Of a DNA stretch of 64,000 nucleotides, positions 61,350-64,000 are shown piece by piece. A program made the translations under genes and the position numbers. The DNA comes from Kribbella solani (GTDB lineage Bacteria; Actinomycetota; Actinomycetes; Propionibacteriales; Kribbellaceae). The notes under the pieces are model-generated. The model worked only from the letters and a program-made list of their open reading frames with translations, made no database searches and had not been told where the DNA came from. The DNA lies in assembly GCF_014205295.1 (NCBI RefSeq), contig NZ_JACHNF010000001.1, positions 5,394,001 to 5,458,000 of the forward strand. The letters run 5' to 3'. The stretch's first letter is position 1, and the number at the start of each line of letters is the position of its first letter.

Positions 61350-62120
61350 ATGACTGACGAGCAGCAGATCCGTACCCTGATCGAGAGCTGGGCCGCCGCA
61401 GTACACGCAGGCGAGCTGACGACCGTACTGGCTGATCATTCGCCTGACCTGGTGATGTTCGACGTGCCACCACCGTACGACGGCGTGCGGGGGATGGACG
61501 CGTACGCCGAAACCTGGCCCGGGTTCTTCGAGTGGCAGAAGTCGGGCGCATCGTTCGAGCTGGTGTCACTGGACGTCACAGCGGGAGCGGAGGTGGCGTT
61601 CGCCTTCGCGCTGTTGCGCTGTGGGACGCCGGACGAGTTCGAGGTGAAGCCGGACGTGCGTCTGCGGCTCACCATCGGCCTCAAGAAGCTCAACGGACGC
61701 TGGACCATCACCCATGAGCACCACTCGTTCCCGCATGACGACCAGCCCACTCCGGTGGTGGCGGCCGAGATCGGCTCAGTGCTGGATCGCTGGGGCACCG
61801 ATACCGCGGCCGGCGATCTGGATGCACTGATGGAGCCGATCGCCGACGAGGTCGTCTCGTACGAGATCGATGGCAACTACACGGGCAAAACAGCAGTCCG
61901 GGAGGTTTGCGCTGCTGGTCTGGCGTCCAGCCCAAACTCGATCAGCTTCCGCGTCCCCGACCCGACCGTCGTCTCAGCCGGCAACTTGGCCGTCGCGTGG
62001 TCCATCGACCACGTCACTGCCGACGGCACCGAAACCACCTCCCGCGCTACACGCGTCTTCCGGCAGTCCGGGAGCACCTGGCAGCTGATCCACCAGCATC
62101 TGTCCTATCCGGCATCGTAG
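61350..62120 (+). CDS. Double SnoaL-like (NTF2-fold) protein
   Basis: A 256-residue protein made of two SnoaL-type units: residues about 1-130 (TLIESWAAAVHAGELTTVL, LKKLNGRWTITHEHHSFP) and 135-256 (VLDRWGTDTAAGDLDALM, FRQSGSTWQLIHQHLSYP). The H-x-H pair and the SxPF-like ends are typical of ketosteroid-isomerase-like proteins. GAGGAG is five bases before ATG 61350. It follows the sigma gene by 55 bp; the shared fold with that sigma factor's C-terminus may indicate a functional link. Confidence 0.8.
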   Translation: MTDEQQIRTLIESWAAAVHAGELTTVLADHSPDLVMFDVPPPYDGVRGMDAYAETWPGFFEWQKSGASFELVSLDVTAGAEVAFAFALLRCGTPDEFEVKPDVRLRLTIGLKKLNGRWTITHEHHSFPHDDQPTPVVAAEIGSVLDRWGTDTAAGDLDALMEPIADEVVSYEIDGNYTGKTAVREVCAAGLASSPNSISFRVPDPTVVSAGNLAVAWSIDHVTADGTETTSRATRVFRQSGSTWQLIHQHLSYPAS

Positions 62121-62383
62121 TCACCGGCAAGGCGGACTATCGCGTCGATCACCAGCTGCGGTTCACGGAGGTTGGTCAGCTGGACGACGGGGACCTGTAC
62201 CTCCGGCAGCCGGTCGTAGACCGCTGGGTCTTCCTGGAGGTACGGGTCGTCGTCCAGCTCCGTCTCGGCCGTGCCCGGCACGTTCGAGCGGAGTAGAACG
62301 AGGCCATGGACCTGTCCCGGGTGCCCGAGTGTGTACTCGAGCGCCGTGCCGCCTCCCATCGACCAACCGACCAGGAGGACGCG
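62105..62383 (-). pseudogene. Alpha/beta hydrolase remnant
   Basis: The minus frame from about 62383 to 62105 encodes RVLLVGWSMGGGTALEYTLG and 70 further residues: the nucleophile elbow GWSMG and the next helix of an alpha/beta hydrolase. Everything before it is missing because the upstream gene's end lies at 62396, and the terminal 30 residues lack the histidine. It is a broken fragment rather than an active enzyme. Confidence 0.6.
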
Positions 62384-62395
62384 CTGAACGGATCG

Positions 62396-63403
62396 TCATC
62401 TCCATTTCTTCAGCATGCCTGTTCGGTGGTACCAGTGCCGTCCAGCACGCAGGTGCGCTACGAAGGCTCGCTGCAACGTGGTGTCCTGAGGAATCCGAGC
62501 GAGTCCCTCCTCAGTCAGCGCATCCGCAGGCACTGGTAGCTGCAGACCGAGGCGCAGCAGGTCGCGGTCACCGTCAGACGGGTCCGCCACCGGCAGCTGC
62601 GGTAGTAGATCGAAGCGCTGCTGGAAGCGGATGATGTTGGAGTCAGGACGCAGGTACTCGGCCAGCTGCGGGTCCAGCAGCCAGGAGTGGCAGACAAACC
62701 CGGACAGCGGCTCCTCCGGGAACCAGTGGCCGAACGACTCGACCGCAGCGGCAACAGACTGTTCCGACGCGTGTACGTCAAGGGCGCCGCTCGGTGGGAT
62801 GTGCATCGACAACACATGGCCCGACACACCATCGCCCAGCCCCAGCTGAGTACGCGTGTATCCGTGACGCCCGATCTCGTACTCAGCACCCCGGAATCGC
62901 AGCGGCGCGGTCCACATCGTCGACAGTCCGGTTCCAGCCGGCCCAAAGGTCCGTCTGTGCGTGGCCAGCTGTTGACCCAGCGCAGCGACCGTGACCACGG
63001 TGATCGACTCCGGTACACCGCGCTGTGCGTGTAGTTCGAGCAACCGCGGCAGATTGGCCAGCAGCGCCCACGCACCGGCGAACAGCCCGACAGCTGACGC
63101 ATCCGGTGAAACTGCAGGCCACGACGTGAACCCGGACGGCGGAAGTGCCTGACCCAGGTCCCGCGTGACCTCTGCGGACAGTGCGGAGGTGATCGTCCAC
63201 CAGTCCGGGTCACTGTCCGGGTCGGGGCGCGCCGCGAGCATCTCCTCACGGTCGGCTGCCTGCACACCGCAGTACGCCAGGAGCTCCTCGGCGTTGTCCG
63301 GCAGCCGCAGCTCGTCCTCCACCTGCTGGAGCCTGCTCCGTTCCCACTCCGGGAATCCCAACCGCTCAGCCGCGCCCACCACATCCGCCCTCAGTACAGC
63401 CAC
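62396..63403 (-). CDS. Acyltransferase-domain protein (GNAT-like, DUF5596)
   Basis: A 335-residue protein. The C-terminal half has the conserved blocks LSMHIPPSGALDVHAS, FGHWFPEEPLSGFVCHSWLLDPQLAEYL and SNIIRFQQRFDL seen in actinobacterial proteins annotated as acyltransferase-domain or DUF5596, whose structure places a GNAT-like fold at the C-terminus. The N-terminal half is helical. Reaction unknown. Confidence 0.78.
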   Translation of the reverse strand: MAVLRADVVGAAERLGFPEWERSRLQQVEDELRLPDNAEELLAYCGVQAADREEMLAARPDPDSDPDWWTITSALSAEVTRDLGQALPPSGFTSWPAVSPDASAVGLFAGAWALLANLPRLLELHAQRGVPESITVVTVAALGQQLATHRRTFGPAGTGLSTMWTAPLRFRGAEYEIGRHGYTRTQLGLGDGVSGHVLSMHIPPSGALDVHASEQSVAAAVESFGHWFPEEPLSGFVCHSWLLDPQLAEYLRPDSNIIRFQQRFDLLPQLPVADPSDGDRDLLRLGLQLPVPADALTEEGLARIPQDTTLQRAFVAHLRAGRHWYHRTGMLKKWR

Positions 63404-63521
63404 CCTCAGCTCCTTCCGCCGCGTTCAGTCGACCCCATCACGGGCCGCCGCTCGCGCGCACGCCGTTTGTGTCGGACGTCACCCGTAGGCTCGATCCGAT
63501 CTCGACAACTAGGAGTGCGTG

Positions 63522-64000
63522 ATGGCGAAGTTCGGTCGGTCCGACGATCTGAAGGGCGCGGAGTTCTTCGAGGTGAACCTGCACGGCGCACGGTTCCTCG
63601 AGTGCGATCTGTCCGGCGTGGTGATGCGCGGCATCGACATCCAGGCAGGCGACATCGACTCACCCTGGCTGGGCGAGGTCGGGGCCAGTCTGAAGATCAA
63701 CGGCATCGAGGTGGCGCCGTACGTCGACGCCGAGCTCAACCGGCTGTTCCCCGGCCGGGCGGACCGGTTCGCGCCGGATCCGGACGGGTTGCGTACGGCC
63801 TGGGCCGCGATCGAACGGACCTGGTCAGCGCTGGCCGACCGGGTCGCCGGCATGCCGGAGGGAACGGTCGACGCGTCGGTAGGCGGCGAGTGGTCGTTCG
63901 CGCAGACGCAGCGGCACCTGGTGCACGCCACCGACATCTGGCTGGGCCGTGCGGTTCTCCAGCTCGAGCAGCCGTTGCACCGGTTCGGGCTGCCGCACGA
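63522..64000 (+). CDS. DinB-family protein with pentapeptide-like N-terminus, partial
   Basis: At least 159 residues, open at the right edge. The first 45 residues (LKGAEFFEVNLHGARFLECD) resemble pentapeptide repeats; from about residue 85 a DinB-like helix bundle begins (AAIERTWSALADRVAGMPE, SFAQTQRHLVHATDIWLGRAVL). Members with this layout occur throughout actinobacteria; substrate unknown. AGGAG precedes ATG 63522. Confidence 0.8.
   Translation, partial: MAKFGRSDDLKGAEFFEVNLHGARFLECDLSGVVMRGIDIQAGDIDSPWLGEVGASLKINGIEVAPYVDAELNRLFPGRADRFAPDPDGLRTAWAAIERTWSALADRVAGMPEGTVDASVGGEWSFAQTQRHLVHATDIWLGRAVLQLEQPLHRFGLPH

Overview
The window is about 70% GC with strong codon bias and dense, short-spaced genes on both strands. 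It looks like the chromosome of a high-GC actinobacterium close to Kribbella or other Propionibacteriales (inferred from protein style, the GTP-type PEP carboxykinase, F420-type luciferase-like oxidoreductase, many ECF sigma factors and an AICE-type element). No rRNA or CRISPR array is visible. Two tRNAs are: tRNA-Arg(ACG) at 22265-22337 and tRNA-Ser(GCT) at 30537-30626, both on the minus strand.

Layout. 1-13.1 kb holds mixed housekeeping and single-gene units: a wHTH regulator, ogt, DinB-like, DUF72, small membrane proteins, two methyltransferases, a VOC protein, a MazG-like NTP pyrophosphohydrolase, a metallo-beta-lactamase-fold enzyme, two phosphotransferase-fold proteins with altered active sites, smpB and a HAD phosphatase. 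13.14-22.31 kb is an integrated element of the AICE (pSAM2-like) type, bounded by 45-bp direct repeats of the 3' half of tRNA-Arg. It keeps integrase, excisionase, a RepSA-like initiator, an Xre-TPR regulator, a GNAT and a GntR-UTRA repressor, but no FtsK/Tra conjugation gene is present. The initiator seems to lack its N-terminal region and the GntR gene has an in-frame TAA. At the left end sits an overlapping two-gene cargo module of unknown function (13454-14946), the best candidate here for an undescribed system.

22.5-35 kb has a secreted protein and a pseudokinase-like membrane protein behind a 1.1-kb G-rich repeat array with a covarying hairpin, then pckG, a phosphoribosyltransferase, an LLM oxidoreductase, a LytR-CpsA-Psr protein and a lipoprotein. 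At 35.17 kb a divergent MarR/NmrA gene pair has lost both 5' ends at one junction. 37.1 kb carries threonine ammonia-lyase.

39.1-47.2 kb is an L-rhamnose operon on the minus strand: rhaM, rhaI, rhaEW (aldolase-dehydrogenase fusion), a FucI/AraA-like isomerase, rhaB and a coupled LuxR-type gene, with ATGA/GTGA overlaps throughout most of it. A divergent LacI regulator and TGAAA-N2-TTTCA-type operators lie in the intergenic region.

47.2-64 kb is rich in regulation: a TetR/hydrolase pair with repeated operators; an ECF42-type sigma factor coupled to a DGPF (YCII) protein, divergent from an MFS pump with matching TGTCGA-N18-CGACGTA promoters; an ECF41-type and a third ECF sigma factor; and trpD preceded by a Trp-Trp leader peptide and attenuator. 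A DinB-like gene runs off the right end.
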